A stretch of 64,000 nucleotides of DNA from CBDCHC01 sp965277055 (lineage in GTDB: Bacteria; Pseudomonadota; Gammaproteobacteria; PS1; Pseudothioglobaceae): contig OZ255703.1 of the NCBI GenBank assembly GCA_965277055.1, positions 248,001 to 312,000 on the forward strand, written 5' to 3'. Position numbers and translations under genes: made by a program. This document shows positions 1-9,140 of the stretch, piece by piece. The notes under the pieces were generated by a model. That model saw only the letters and a program-made list of their open reading frames with translations, was not told where the DNA came from and made no database searches. Each line of letters opens with the position of its first letter. Within the stretch, counting starts at the first letter, position 1.

Positions 1-73
1 TTTCATAGAAGCTCTCCGTATAGGTAAAAATTTGATTATACCACTGTAATTTTTATAATTATTAGTGATGTAA

Positions 74-97
74 TAAAGACTATTAGATTTAATAGGT
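74..97. repeat. 24-bp direct repeat, copy 1 (intergenic)
   Basis: This 24-bp sequence recurs exactly and in the same orientation at 58976-58999. It contains an inverted repeat CTATTA-gatt-TAATAG. It lies downstream of galE at the left edge of the window; the other copy lies upstream of the photolyase gene. The surrounding sequence is not shared beyond the 24 bp. Function is unknown. The rest of 1-121 shows no gene. Confidence 0.6.
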
Positions 98-121
98 TTA
101 CGATTGCTAATATAATATTTG

Positions 122-1135
122 TTATATGTGCGTTTCCCACTGAAAGGCACTGTGGCAGATAAGCTCTAAATTATCATATTTTGGTTGCCAGTGCATTTTA
201 TTTTGAATTTTTTCACTATTCGCTATAAGTGCAGCAGGATCACCTAGCCTGCGACCTTCTTCTTCTATCTGTAACGGTGCTATAGAGGTATGAATAGTGT
301 CTAACACTTCTCTGACCGAATATCCCGTACCGTAGCCTACATTAAACGTATCGCTCTCATTATCATCCAAATAATCTACAGCTAAAATATGTGCATGTGC
401 TAAGTCATCTACATGAATGTAGTCTCTAACTCCAGTACCATCAGTTGTTGGGAAATCGGTTCCAAAGATTGCTACTTTATTTCTTTTTCCCACAGCGTGT
501 TCACAGGCGACTTTTATTAAGTGTGTAGCCTTTGGAAAACTTTGCCCAATGCGGGGACGTAATTCTTCATTTTCATAATGAATATCCGCACCAGCAACAT
601 TAAAATATCTAAAAATCACAAATTTCATCCCATGCGCGGCTGCACTATCAGTTAAGACTTTCTCACTCATTAATTTTGAAGAACCATACGGGTTGATGGG
701 TTGAGTAGTAAATTCTTCACTTATACCTTTAGTAGGGATATTATCTGGCTCACCATATACGGCTGCAGTGGAAGAAAATATAAATTTTTTCACGTGATAT
801 TTAGTGGCTGCTTGAATCAGGTTCGTAGTATTTGCAGTATTGTTTAGATAGTACTTAGTAGGGTTACTCACTGATTCGGGTACCACTATGCTCGCTGCAA
901 AATGAATGATAGTATCAAACGTATTTTGCTCAATGCACTTATGAATTTGGGCGAAGTCACTTAATTCTTGCTCAATAAAAGTAAAGGGTCTTATATTTTG
1001 CAGAGTATGAATGGTGTCAATATTCCCCGTTGATAAATTATCAAGAATAGTGAGTTCATGCTCAGTAGTTTCTAGGATATGTTTTGCAGTATGAGAACCT
1101 ATGTACCCTGCTCCACCTGTAAGAAGTATATGCAT
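122..1135 (-). CDS. galE: UDP-glucose 4-epimerase
   Basis: Extended short-chain dehydrogenase that interconverts UDP-glucose and UDP-galactose with bound NAD; cytosolic. The 337 residues match the family length. The N-terminal Rossmann motif TGGAGYIGSH (residues 6-15) and the catalytic Tyr150/Lys154 (YGSSK) are intact, as is the VRDYIHVDDLA segment typical of GalE. It is transcribed away from the polyprenyl glycosylphosphotransferase gene across a 53-bp gap that must hold both promoters. The ATG at 1135 is the first codon before the Rossmann strand, so the start is secure. It probably supplies UDP-galactose (or UDP-GalNAc) to the adjoining polysaccharide locus. C4 specificity for acetylated sugars cannot be read from the sequence. 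Confidence 0.93.
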   Translation of the reverse strand: MHILLTGGAGYIGSHTAKHILETTEHELTILDNLSTGNIDTIHTLQNIRPFTFIEQELSDFAQIHKCIEQNTFDTIIHFAASIVVPESVSNPTKYYLNNTANTTNLIQAATKYHVKKFIFSSTAAVYGEPDNIPTKGISEEFTTQPINPYGSSKLMSEKVLTDSAAAHGMKFVIFRYFNVAGADIHYENEELRPRIGQSFPKATHLIKVACEHAVGKRNKVAIFGTDFPTTDGTGVRDYIHVDDLAHAHILAVDYLDDNESDTFNVGYGTGYSVREVLDTIHTSIAPLQIEEEGRRLGDPAALIANSEKIQNKMHWQPKYDNLELICHSAFQWETHI

Positions 1136-1188
1136 TATGTATATCTAAAATAAGTTGATGAAAATTTTAATGAGATTTATTAAGTAAA

Positions 1189-2406
1189 ATGATATTTATG
1201 ATTCTAAAAAAACTCCTGCTTGATTTTTGCCTGACACTCATTAGCTTTGCCTCTATTAGCTGGTTCTTGTCTGTGGCTGTTTCTCAGGAATATCTTGTTA
1301 TTAGCCTCGTTGGGGCGAGTGTACTAGTTCTTGGAGTGTTCACCCTAGGTGGTTACCATCAAAATAAAACTATTTTTGAAGTGGCAATTATCATGGCACA
1401 GTCTTGGGCAATTGTTGCCATGGCAGTATTTGGGATAATATTCATTGCAGGGTTTGACACAATTGGCAGAACGATATTGCTATTATGGATTATTGTCACT
1501 CCATTGGTACTCATTGTGTCTCATTACCTTCTATCACGTTATATATTAGCAAAACAGCAGACCATTTATGTCTATGGCAAACATTATCACTTTACACCGC
1601 ATGAGTATAAACGACTCAAAAAACAAAAGGTAACTTTAGAATATATTGATAACTTAGAGCAAGTGACGCAAGGAGTGGTGCTGATTAATACCCCAGAGTA
1701 TTTGCAATATAGTACCCTGCACCAAGTAAAGTATTTATCTCTTTCTTATTTTATGGAAGAGTATCTGCGTAAATGCCATATTGAACATATTACCGATATT
1801 GAGCAAATTACTGGCTACTCAAATAACCAAATGATACAAAAGATATGTATTGATTATAGCCTTGCCGTGTTAATGACTCCAATTTTATTTATTAGTATGA
1901 TTCTGAGTACCATATTTATTTTTATCCAATCGCCTGGAGCAATTATCTTTACCCAAAAAAGAGTAGGGTTAAATGATAAAGAATTTACTATTTACAAATT
2001 TCGTTCTATGTTTGTTGATGCAGAAAAAAATGGAGTTAAGTTTGCAGAAAAGAATGATAACCGAACATTTAAATACGGTAGCTTTATGAGAAAAACGCGT
2101 ATTGATGAATTGCCACAAATTGTTAACATTTTTAAAAGGGATATGCACTTAATCGGACCGCGCCCAGAGAGAGAATTTTGGACTTCTCAATTTGCAGAAA
2201 GCTTACCATACTACAATCTGCGGCATCTTGTTAGAACTGGCATCACCGGCTGGGCACAGGTAAATTACCCATACGGAGCCAATATAGAAGACACCAAGCA
2301 AAAACTGATGTATGACTTATATTATATTAAGAATTGGAGTTTAGCGTTGGAGTTGGAGATTATTGTGAAAACCATTAAAATAGTGTTAGGTAAGCAGGGG
2401 TTATAA
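1189..2406 (+). CDS. Polyprenyl glycosylphosphotransferase (WcaJ/WbaP type), repeat-unit initiating enzyme
   Basis: Inner-membrane enzyme that transfers a sugar-1-phosphate from a nucleotide sugar to undecaprenyl phosphate, starting repeat-unit assembly. The first ~120 residues are hydrophobic and hold about four membrane segments. A short cytoplasmic region follows, then one more membrane segment (near residues 222-248). The C-terminal bacterial sugar transferase domain carries the motifs KRVGLNDKEFTIYKFRSM, RIDELPQIVNIFKRDM and IGPRPER. The 405 residues are somewhat short for WcaJ because the middle nucleotide-binding-like region is reduced. It is convergent with the GT2 gene, with only 2 bp between them. 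ATG 1189 and ATG 1198 are both possible starts. Specificity (glucose, galactose or another sugar-P) cannot be read from sequence. Confidence 0.88.
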   Translation: MIFMILKKLLLDFCLTLISFASISWFLSVAVSQEYLVISLVGASVLVLGVFTLGGYHQNKTIFEVAIIMAQSWAIVAMAVFGIIFIAGFDTIGRTILLLWIIVTPLVLIVSHYLLSRYILAKQQTIYVYGKHYHFTPHEYKRLKKQKVTLEYIDNLEQVTQGVVLINTPEYLQYSTLHQVKYLSLSYFMEEYLRKCHIEHITDIEQITGYSNNQMIQKICIDYSLAVLMTPILFISMILSTIFIFIQSPGAIIFTQKRVGLNDKEFTIYKFRSMFVDAEKNGVKFAEKNDNRTFKYGSFMRKTRIDELPQIVNIFKRDMHLIGPRPEREFWTSQFAESLPYYNLRHLVRTGITGWAQVNYPYGANIEDTKQKLMYDLYYIKNWSLALELEIIVKTIKIVLGKQGL

Positions 2407-2408
2407 GC

Positions 2409-3152
2409 TTATTTTCTCGGAAGTAACCCTCTAGCCTTTAAAGGGTATTTTAATAATATTGTAAATATATTTGCTGAGATGTCATTGATTTTACAGGCTC
2501 TAATTTGCTCTTTGGTATTCACCCAGATACTAGAATATGAGGTACTCACGCCACCTGTTCTCATAGTTACCCATACAGATTTTACGTAAGAATACGTAGC
2601 CTTGTGTTTACTTAAAAAACGGGCAATGAGCTCAAAGTCAGCAGCAATGTTAAATGAGGTATCAAATAAGCCAAATTTTTTAAATAGTTCAGATTTAGCA
2701 AAAAATGTAGGGTGCGCTGGCATTATTCCATAAGCAAATCTTTTTTTAGTAAAAATACTACTATCATAGTATCTAACTACTTTGTTATTTTGGTTAATAT
2801 ATACGAGATCAGCAAAAATAGTATCAGAACCATTGGTTAGTAATGCTGAAGTCATCTGAGATATTGCATAATTATCTGTATAGTAATCATCACTATTTAA
2901 AAAACCTATGACATCCCCAGTTGCCTGCTGTATTCCTTGATTCATAGCATCATAAATGCCTTCATCAGGTTTACTATGCCAATAATCAATTGACTCTTGA
3001 TACTTTTTAATAATATCTACAGAAGTATCGGTGGATCCGCCATCAATAATAATATATTCTATATTCTCATAATTTTGGCTTATAACCGACTTGATAGCTG
3101 ATTCAAGATATGTTTCTGAATTGTAACAAACAGTTATGATTGAAATTTTCAT
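2409..3152 (-). CDS. Family 2 glycosyltransferase
   Basis: Cytosolic or membrane-associated GT-A fold glycosyltransferase. It shows the family start ISIITVCYNSETYL, the nucleotide-sugar-binding IIIDGGSTDTS, and the metal-binding region FLNSDDYYTD (about residues 85-94). The 247 residues fit the WcaA-like/"PGL/p-HBAD" type that often closes polysaccharide operons. Its start overlaps the rfbB stop by 4 bp (ATGA), so the two are translationally coupled. It is the last gene of the minus-strand polysaccharide operon. Donor and acceptor are unknown; a dTDP-aminosugar or fucose donor would fit its neighbours. Confidence 0.88.
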   Translation of the reverse strand: MKISIITVCYNSETYLESAIKSVISQNYENIEYIIIDGGSTDTSVDIIKKYQESIDYWHSKPDEGIYDAMNQGIQQATGDVIGFLNSDDYYTDNYAISQMTSALLTNGSDTIFADLVYINQNNKVVRYYDSSIFTKKRFAYGIMPAHPTFFAKSELFKKFGLFDTSFNIAADFELIARFLSKHKATYSYVKSVWVTMRTGGVSTSYSSIWVNTKEQIRACKINDISANIFTILLKYPLKARGLLPRK

Positions 3153-4162
3153 GTATTTTCAAGAAACCACTCAACGGTCTCTTTTAATGACTGATTCCAG
3201 TCTGCACGAGCTTTCCACATAAGCTGAGATTCTATTTTTGACGAGTCAATCGCATATCTCCAATCATGCCCGGCTCTATCTTTAACAAAAGTAATTAATT
3301 CTTTATAAGAATTCAAAATATTTGATGGATGTATTTGATCTAATATTTCACAAATCTTTCTGGCAATATCAATGTTAGTTTGTTCATTATTATTACCAAT
3401 ATTGTATGTTTCGCCACTTTGCCCTCTATGAAAAACTGAGTTGATTGCTTCACAATGATCTTTAACATATAGCCAATCACGAATATTTTTTCCAGTGCCA
3501 TAGATAGGAATGTTTTTATGCTGAATAGCGTTTCTAATAACGGTTGGAATGAGTTTTTCTGAATGTTGTTTAGGACCATAATTATTAGAGCAATTAGTAA
3601 TGACAGTATTTAGTCCATAAGTATGATGATAACTTCTGACCAACATATCGCTGCTAGCTTTACTTGCAGAATAAGGAGAATTTGGTGCATAAGGAGTAGA
3701 CTCAGTAAATAAGCCCTCATTCCCCAGAGAACCATAAACTTCATCAGTAGAAATATGAAGAAAGCGTGACTCTTGATACTCCAAATAAGAATTAAATGGT
3801 TTTTGCATCCAGGAATTATATGCTTGTTGTAGCAACACAAATGAACCATTAATGTTAGTTTTTATAAATTCATCAGGAGTGTGAATTGAATTATCAACAT
3901 GTGACTCAGCAGCAAAATGAATAACATTATTAATCTTATAATCTAAAAAAACTTCTCTCACTAAAGACTTATTGGTAATATCGCCATGAATAAATGTATA
4001 ATTTGAATGGTTTTCAATATTTGATAAATTTTCTAAATTTCCTGCATAAGTTAAGGCATCTAAATTAACAATGTTATCTGAGGAATGAGATAAATAATAC
4101 TCAATAAAATTAGACCCAATAAACCCCGCACCACCAGTAACTAAAATATTATTCATTTGCAA
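3149..4162 (-). CDS. rfbB: dTDP-glucose 4,6-dehydratase
   Basis: Converts dTDP-glucose to dTDP-4-keto-6-deoxyglucose with bound NAD. It has the Rossmann motif TGGAGFIGSN near residue 10, the active-site STDEVYG (about 138-144) and Tyr164/Lys168 (YSASK). The DRAGHDWRYAID segment is typical of RmlB. At 337 residues it is close to family length. It lies directly after rfbA, overlapping it by a few bases (ATG 4162 gives 14 bp, ATG 4156 gives 8 bp). rfbC and rfbD are absent from the window. fdtA and fdtB are next to it, so the product is probably channelled to an aminosugar rather than rhamnose. Confidence 0.95.
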   Translation of the reverse strand: MQMNNILVTGGAGFIGSNFIEYYLSHSSDNIVNLDALTYAGNLENLSNIENHSNYTFIHGDITNKSLVREVFLDYKINNVIHFAAESHVDNSIHTPDEFIKTNINGSFVLLQQAYNSWMQKPFNSYLEYQESRFLHISTDEVYGSLGNEGLFTESTPYAPNSPYSASKASSDMLVRSYHHTYGLNTVITNCSNNYGPKQHSEKLIPTVIRNAIQHKNIPIYGTGKNIRDWLYVKDHCEAINSVFHRGQSGETYNIGNNNEQTNIDIARKICEILDQIHPSNILNSYKELITFVKDRAGHDWRYAIDSSKIESQLMWKARADWNQSLKETVEWFLENT

Positions 4163-5021
4163 CTCTCATTAAGTACTTACCATAATTATTTTTTGCATAT
4201 CGTTTTGCTAATTTCTTTAAATCTTCTTTAGAGATATAGCCAAGTCTATGAACAATTTCTTCTATACATGCTATTTTTAATCCTTGTCTATTTTCTATAA
4301 CTTGCACAAACTGAGATGTTTCTAATAAACTATCATGCGTTCCAGCATCAAACCATGCATATCCCCTACCCATTAAATTAACATTAAGTCGCTCCTCTTT
4401 GAGATAATATTGATTCAAAGTTGTTATTTCTAGCTCACCTCGGTCACTGGGTGTAATATGTTTTGCCTTAGAAACTACGTCATTTGGATAAAAATATAAT
4501 CCAATCACAGCGTAATTTGACTTAGGGTTTTTTGGTTTCTCTATAATGCTTATTACCCTCATGTCTTGGTCAAATTCAGCCACTCCATACCTCTGAGGAT
4601 CATTAACATAATAACCAAAAACACTTGCTGTATCTTTATTTGCGAGTTGAATGCTTTTAGATAATAACTCAATTAAGCCATCACCATAAAAAATATTATC
4701 TCCTAGAATAAGACATGCTGAATCACCATCTAAGAAATCCTCAGCTAAAATAAATGCTTGTGCTATACCATCTGGACTTAGTTGTACAATATATTCAAAT
4801 GATACTCCCAAATGACCTCCGTCGCCAAGCAAGGTTTTAAAGCGTGGCAAATCTTCAGGCGTAGATATAATCAAAATCTCTTTAATACCTCCCAATAGTA
4901 GTACTGATAATGGGTAATAAATCATTGGTTTATCATAAATAGGTAATAGCTGTTTTGATGCTCCTTCTGTTATAGGATATAAACGAGTACCACTTCCTCC
5001 TGCTAATATTATTCCCTTCAT
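4149..5021 (-). CDS. rfbA: Glucose-1-phosphate thymidylyltransferase
   Basis: Makes dTDP-glucose from dTTP and glucose-1-phosphate. The signature MKGIILAGGSGTRLYPIT opens the protein. PIYDKPMIYYPLSVLLLGG and LILGDNIFYG (metal/nucleotide contacts), IEKP and WFDAGTHDSL follow in the expected order. I chose the ATG at 5021 (an ATG 9 bp further upstream also exists). It makes an ATGA overlap with the fdtB stop and puts the family's invariant MKGIILAGG at the N-terminus, giving 290 residues. First enzyme of the dTDP-sugar branch encoded by this operon. Confidence 0.95.
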   Translation of the reverse strand: MKGIILAGGSGTRLYPITEGASKQLLPIYDKPMIYYPLSVLLLGGIKEILIISTPEDLPRFKTLLGDGGHLGVSFEYIVQLSPDGIAQAFILAEDFLDGDSACLILGDNIFYGDGLIELLSKSIQLANKDTASVFGYYVNDPQRYGVAEFDQDMRVISIIEKPKNPKSNYAVIGLYFYPNDVVSKAKHITPSDRGELEITTLNQYYLKEERLNVNLMGRGYAWFDAGTHDSLLETSQFVQVIENRQGLKIACIEEIVHRLGYISKEDLKKLAKRYAKNNYGKYLMRVANE

Positions 5022-6103
5022 GTTATCCACCTATTAATAAGTTCACAAATTCGAATAATATCCTTTTCAGTATGAAAATAAGCTATAGGTAAACTTAGTG
5101 TAGTATTATGTATCTCTTCACTGATAGGAAAATTATTCTTCCATAAATTCTGATAGCCCTTTTGGTGATGCGGTGGCACTGGATAATGAATTTCAGTTTT
5201 AACACCGTTTACTTCCAAATATTCCCTTAAAGAATCGCGGTTGGGGATTCTGATATTATAAATATGAAAAACATCATAGTAGTCATCATGTATAGTTGGT
5301 TTTATAATGGAATCGTGCAAAAATTTATTGTATAAATAAGCTAAATATCTTTTATGTTCGGTAATATCCTTTAAATAATCTAATTTAATATTTAAAAATA
5401 CAGCTTGCAATTCATCTAATCTAGAATTGTAACCAAGCTCATCATTATAATATTTTTGTGAGCTACCATAGTTTCTTAAAGCACGAATGTGCTGAGCTTG
5501 CTCATAATCAGATAAGGTAATGCCCCCTGCATCACCTAAAGCTCCAAGATTTTTAGTAGGATAAAAACTAAAACAACCAATCCCAAAACTACCTACCAAT
5601 TGATCTTTATATTTTGCACCATGAGCCTGTGCACAATCTTCAATAATAGATAATTTATAAGATTCTGCTATAGAGCATATTGTATCCATTTCACAAGCTT
5701 TACCATACAAATGCACCACCATAATTGCTACTGTTTTCGCAGTTATTGCTCCTTCTATAAGAGTGGGGTCAATATTGTAAGTCTCAATATTTGGCTCAAC
5801 AAGTACAGGAATATATCCAGCTCTGATAATTGCAAGAATAGAAGCAATATATGTGTTAGATGGGACAATGATTTCGCTTCTTTTTGGCAATTTGAGAGAT
5901 TCAATTGCTAAGATTAATGCATCAAGCCCAGAGGCGACTCCTACTGAATAATCAGTCCTACAGTAATCAGAAAATCTATTTTCAAATAATTCTACTTCTG
6001 AGCCAAGTACATACCAACCCTTTTCTAGAAACTCATTCAACTTTAGCTTAAATGCTTCATTAAATTTTTTATTGGTTTGTGCTAAATCTTCGTAAGGTAT
6101 CAT
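5018..6103 (-). CDS. fdtB: DegT/DnrJ/EryC1/StrS sugar aminotransferase, FdtB/QdtB-like
   Basis: PLP-dependent aminotransferase acting on a nucleotide-linked keto-sugar. The PLP lysine is Lys184 in SFYPTKNLGALGDAGG, and the preceding EDCAQAHGA and GVASGLDAL segments are standard for the family. The 361 residues are normal length. Because the 3,4-ketoisomerase gene (fdtA-like) lies immediately upstream with an ATGA overlap, the likely reaction is amination of dTDP-3-keto-6-deoxyhexose to dTDP-3-amino-3,6-dideoxyhexose (Fuc3N or Qui3N). The N-acetyltransferase that normally follows (FdtC/QdtC) is not seen in the window. The exact epimer is not decidable from sequence. Confidence 0.87.
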   Translation of the reverse strand: MIPYEDLAQTNKKFNEAFKLKLNEFLEKGWYVLGSEVELFENRFSDYCRTDYSVGVASGLDALILAIESLKLPKRSEIIVPSNTYIASILAIIRAGYIPVLVEPNIETYNIDPTLIEGAITAKTVAIMVVHLYGKACEMDTICSIAESYKLSIIEDCAQAHGAKYKDQLVGSFGIGCFSFYPTKNLGALGDAGGITLSDYEQAQHIRALRNYGSSQKYYNDELGYNSRLDELQAVFLNIKLDYLKDITEHKRYLAYLYNKFLHDSIIKPTIHDDYYDVFHIYNIRIPNRDSLREYLEVNGVKTEIHYPVPPHHQKGYQNLWKNNFPISEEIHNTTLSLPIAYFHTEKDIIRICELINRWIT

Positions 6104-6465
6104 GATTCGTAAGGCTCAAATATATAGTCTTCATGAGAATAATGAGTAGATGCAAGAACTAATAGTATGGCATCAGGGCTAAAATTATCCATAGTATGCC
6201 ACTCTTCAGGGTTTACTATAAGGCATTTTTCAGGTGAATTGAGATGTATAGTTTCCTTTTTATCAGGTAAGAAAAGAGAAACATCGCAACTACCTTTAAT
6301 GCAAATAAGCGCCTGCATTGTATTTTTGTGTCTGTGTCCTCCTCTCGTTCCATCTGCATCATAAATGTAAAATACTCTTTTTATTTCAAATGGGATGCTC
6401 TTCTCAATAACTGTTAATGAACCAGTATCATTAGTAAAAGAATCTAATTGAATAATTTGTGACAT
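6100..6465 (-). CDS. fdtA: dTDP-4-keto-6-deoxyglucose 3,4-ketoisomerase, WxcM/FdtA-like cupin
   Basis: Small cupin enzyme (121 residues) that moves the keto group from C4 to C3 of dTDP-4-keto-6-deoxyglucose. The motif GGHRHKNTMQALICIKG contains the conserved catalytic/metal-site histidines and matches the WxcM-like C-terminal family. The full-length single cupin is the size of FdtA and QdtA. It overlaps fdtB by 4 bp (ATGA) and shares one base with the stop of the upstream glycosyltransferase gene (TAATG). FdtA versus QdtA, which give different C4 stereochemistry, cannot be told apart by eye. Confidence 0.87.
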   Translation of the reverse strand: MSQIIQLDSFTNDTGSLTVIEKSIPFEIKRVFYIYDADGTRGGHRHKNTMQALICIKGSCDVSLFLPDKKETIHLNSPEKCLIVNPEEWHTMDNFSPDAILLVLASTHYSHEDYIFEPYES

Positions 6466-7463
6466 TAGAGCGCTTCTAATTCTTGTAAGGTAATAATATT
6501 TTCTTTTAATTTTGCCCGATTTTTCAAAAACTTAAATACTTTAGATGGGCTTTTCAAACAACGAACTAGCAAATCAATTAATCGAGGCTTAAGCATTTGT
6601 TCATTATGATTTATATTATATGCTTTAGCTATTTTAAGTAAATGGTTAATATAATTCTTATAAATTAATTTTTTATGTAAATTAGTTAAGTCGTAAGTGC
6701 CGAGGGAAAATAGATTATCAGAAAGAATTTTTAGATTGTGAAAGTGATAAAAACTTACTTGAGCAGGCTTACCATTATCTATAGTACCATATAGAGCATT
6801 GTCTTTTTGGTGCATTTCATATTGCTGAATATTCCACGGAGCCACACCTATACCTATATTATTCTCAACATACACTCCCTTGAATCTCTGAATCCAATCA
6901 TCTAGATATTTTTGATCACCAAATTTCCCATCTTCAACTCTAGCATAACACCATTCAATACACCTATCTGCCCACCAATTTAGCGCTTTAAATCCGTCAA
7001 AAGTATTCTTGAATGTCATAAATTGAACACAATATACACCACTAGTTACGGATTGATCGTACTCTTTGGTGTATCTATGAGGAGTTATTAGTATAGAATT
7101 AGCTCCCATAGAGTTAATTGGCGTTATAGGGTTACCATAGAAATATATATCTGCATCTAAATAAGTACATTGCTCTAAGGCATATTCAGATAAACAATAT
7201 TTAATTATATGAGGTGTGCAGGTCCAACAATATTCACCCTTTGTCCGAGTTTCTTTGACTCTTAATAACTCCTCGTTTTCAAAATCTTTAAGGGAAATTA
7301 CAGTTACATTAGGTAAGTCTTTAGTTGTTAAAAGTTTATAACAATATTGATCAAAGGCAAAAATAAAAAGATGAAAATGATCACAATGTTTTAATAAGGA
7401 TTCATACATAGCAACCCCACGAGTCAAGTATGATGAATCAAAGAGTGTACAAAAATTAAACAT
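6465..7463 (-). CDS. Glycosyltransferase, GT8-like
   Basis: Putative GT-A glycosyltransferase of about 332 residues. It opens with FCTLFDSSYLTRGVAMYESL, the usual first strand of GT8-like enzymes that grow from a nucleotide-sugar pocket. The DxD metal motif is in YLDADIYFYG, and FGDQKYLDDW fits the conserved D-Q region. I chose ATG 7463 because it puts the first beta strand at the N-terminus. Upstream ATGs at 7466 and 7508 would add residues overlapping the methyltransferase gene. It is inside the polysaccharide operon. Donor sugar unknown. Confidence 0.75.
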   Translation of the reverse strand: MFNFCTLFDSSYLTRGVAMYESLLKHCDHFHLFIFAFDQYCYKLLTTKDLPNVTVISLKDFENEELLRVKETRTKGEYCWTCTPHIIKYCLSEYALEQCTYLDADIYFYGNPITPINSMGANSILITPHRYTKEYDQSVTSGVYCVQFMTFKNTFDGFKALNWWADRCIEWCYARVEDGKFGDQKYLDDWIQRFKGVYVENNIGIGVAPWNIQQYEMHQKDNALYGTIDNGKPAQVSFYHFHNLKILSDNLFSLGTYDLTNLHKKLIYKNYINHLLKIAKAYNINHNEQMLKPRLIDLLVRCLKSPSKVFKFLKNRAKLKENIITLQELEAL

Positions 7464-8253
7464 CATTTTTTTCAAATAAATAACCAAAAAAATGAGCATC
7501 GTTTGCATTGTCTATTCCATTACTAAAGCGCTCAACGAACCTATACCCATTAGATGTAAACAATTGTACTAAATTTGACTCATTAAAAAATCTACATGGA
7601 TAACTTGCTTGATAAATTTTTGAAGGAACTCTTTGAATAGTAATTTTCTCTATATTATTAATGGCAAATGGTGTGCGGTCAATCACAAAATATTTTGTTT
7701 TTAACGTAAATAAAGTCTTTAGAATATCTTGCGGATTTTCTAAATACTGAAGAACACCTGATAACAATATAACATTTGGAATATTTTTTTCTTCAATATC
7801 ATTAATATTATAGAAAAACTTCAATATGTCGCTTTCAAACTCTCTTTTACCTATAGAGACAAATTTTTCTTGCTCAATAACATTCCATGATACATTTTTA
7901 AGATTATCTAAAAACTTTTTATTTTGAAAATATGTACTTCCTAAACTGCCACCAAAGTCAATCACATTAAGTTTATTTTCCTTTGCATATATATACATTA
8001 AAGAGGCAAGAAGTGGCCATGAATACTGAACTTCATCAAAAATTACACTATCTCTTTCAAAGACAGCCTCACCATTTTTAACTTTTAGCGCTGCATTATA
8101 AACCTTAGTAAAAATTGCATCATGATCATAGCCTGTAGATTTATTTTTTGCATCTTCCCATGAGGAAAAGTTACCTTTCCAGCCATATGGCGATAGTTTT
8201 TTAGCAAATTTCACAAAAATAGGTGGCAAGATAGACTTCAAAAGTTTTTTCAT
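7456..8253 (-). CDS. Putative methyltransferase, TIGR04325 (LIC12133) type
   Basis: 265-residue SAM-dependent methyltransferase-like protein common in O-antigen clusters. The N-terminus KFAKKLSPYGWKGNFSSWEDA resembles the family start. The SAM-binding strand is NVIDFGGSLGSTYF, and LLSGVLQYLENP matches the post-motif region. The late segment VIDRTPF is also typical. It lies 1 bp from the next glycosyltransferase gene. It probably O-methylates a sugar of the repeat unit or its terminus, which in some systems caps chain growth; this is inference. Confidence 0.75.
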   Translation of the reverse strand: MKKLLKSILPPIFVKFAKKLSPYGWKGNFSSWEDAKNKSTGYDHDAIFTKVYNAALKVKNGEAVFERDSVIFDEVQYSWPLLASLMYIYAKENKLNVIDFGGSLGSTYFQNKKFLDNLKNVSWNVIEQEKFVSIGKREFESDILKFFYNINDIEEKNIPNVILLSGVLQYLENPQDILKTLFTLKTKYFVIDRTPFAINNIEKITIQRVPSKIYQASYPCRFFNESNLVQLFTSNGYRFVERFSNGIDNANDAHFFGYLFEKNDV

Positions 8254-9138
8254 TTATTTACGAAATAAGCGGGCAACAATTTTCTTATACAGAGGTTGTT
8301 TTATTGAATACAAATAATTTTCCATGAGTAACTTAACATTTTCATTTTCAGTTACTTCAATATTTTTATCTATATTAATAGAATCAGTAATGTTAACATT
8401 AAAAATATCTGATTGCTGTTTGCAATGAGTAGCATCACTACCAACTCCAATATTTTGCACTAAACTTTGCCCAGGATATAATGTCAGCATATTTTGTAAA
8501 TATGCACTCGCATACCACCTTATTGCCCATGAATTATTTCTTCCCTTTATTTGATCTTTTAACATTTTACTATAAGGGTAAGAACCATTAAAATCAAAGT
8601 TTTTTAACAATTTTCTTTTCCTGAGTTCAGAATACAAAACTCTGCCATCCGGCTCAAACACATCCCATGCACGCTTCCAAGTTGCCCATCCCCAACAATC
8701 AGCACCTTTAATAAAAAAATTATTAGGTAAGTTTTTAATAGGATAGACATACCCATGGATGGAGGCAACTTGATTATCATTTTTGTATGCTTCCAATCCT
8801 TGATTCATATACTCCAAAAAATTAGGGCTTACTACCATATCATCTTCAAGAACAATCACTCTACCAAACTTATTTACGATCTCTGTAACTCCTGTGATAA
8901 TTGATTTTGCTAAGCCAAAATTCTCCTTACGTTCTATTAAATAAACTCTATTAAAGGTAGTAATAGTTCTTACATACCTTCTAACCTTTTCAACTTTTAA
9001 ACTATCACTTTGATGGTTGGGTCCATCAGAAAAAAAATATACATCAGTATCACTAGATAACTTACATTTAGACAATGATTGCACTGTCTTAATAAGAGTA
9101 TCTAACCTGTTGTAGGCAAAAATAACAACTGGGGTCAT
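8254..9138 (-). CDS. GT-A sugar transferase (GNT-I/family 2-like)
   Basis: 294-residue protein of the GT-A fold group with MTPVVIFAYNRLDTL at the start, YFFSDGP as the second strand, NFGLAKSIITGV, and VIVLEDDMVVSPNFLEYM, which supplies the acidic metal-binding motif. WGWATWKRAW is a hallmark of this group. Both starts and stops are tightly packed against the neighbours (1 and 2 bp), so it is part of the same operon. Its role is adding a sugar to the repeat unit; the linkage is not predictable. Confidence 0.8.
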   Translation of the reverse strand: MTPVVIFAYNRLDTLIKTVQSLSKCKLSSDTDVYFFSDGPNHQSDSLKVEKVRRYVRTITTFNRVYLIERKENFGLAKSIITGVTEIVNKFGRVIVLEDDMVVSPNFLEYMNQGLEAYKNDNQVASIHGYVYPIKNLPNNFFIKGADCWGWATWKRAWDVFEPDGRVLYSELRKRKLLKNFDFNGSYPYSKMLKDQIKGRNNSWAIRWYASAYLQNMLTLYPGQSLVQNIGVGSDATHCKQQSDIFNVNITDSINIDKNIEVTENENVKLLMENYLYSIKQPLYKKIVARLFRK

Positions 9139-9140
9139 TA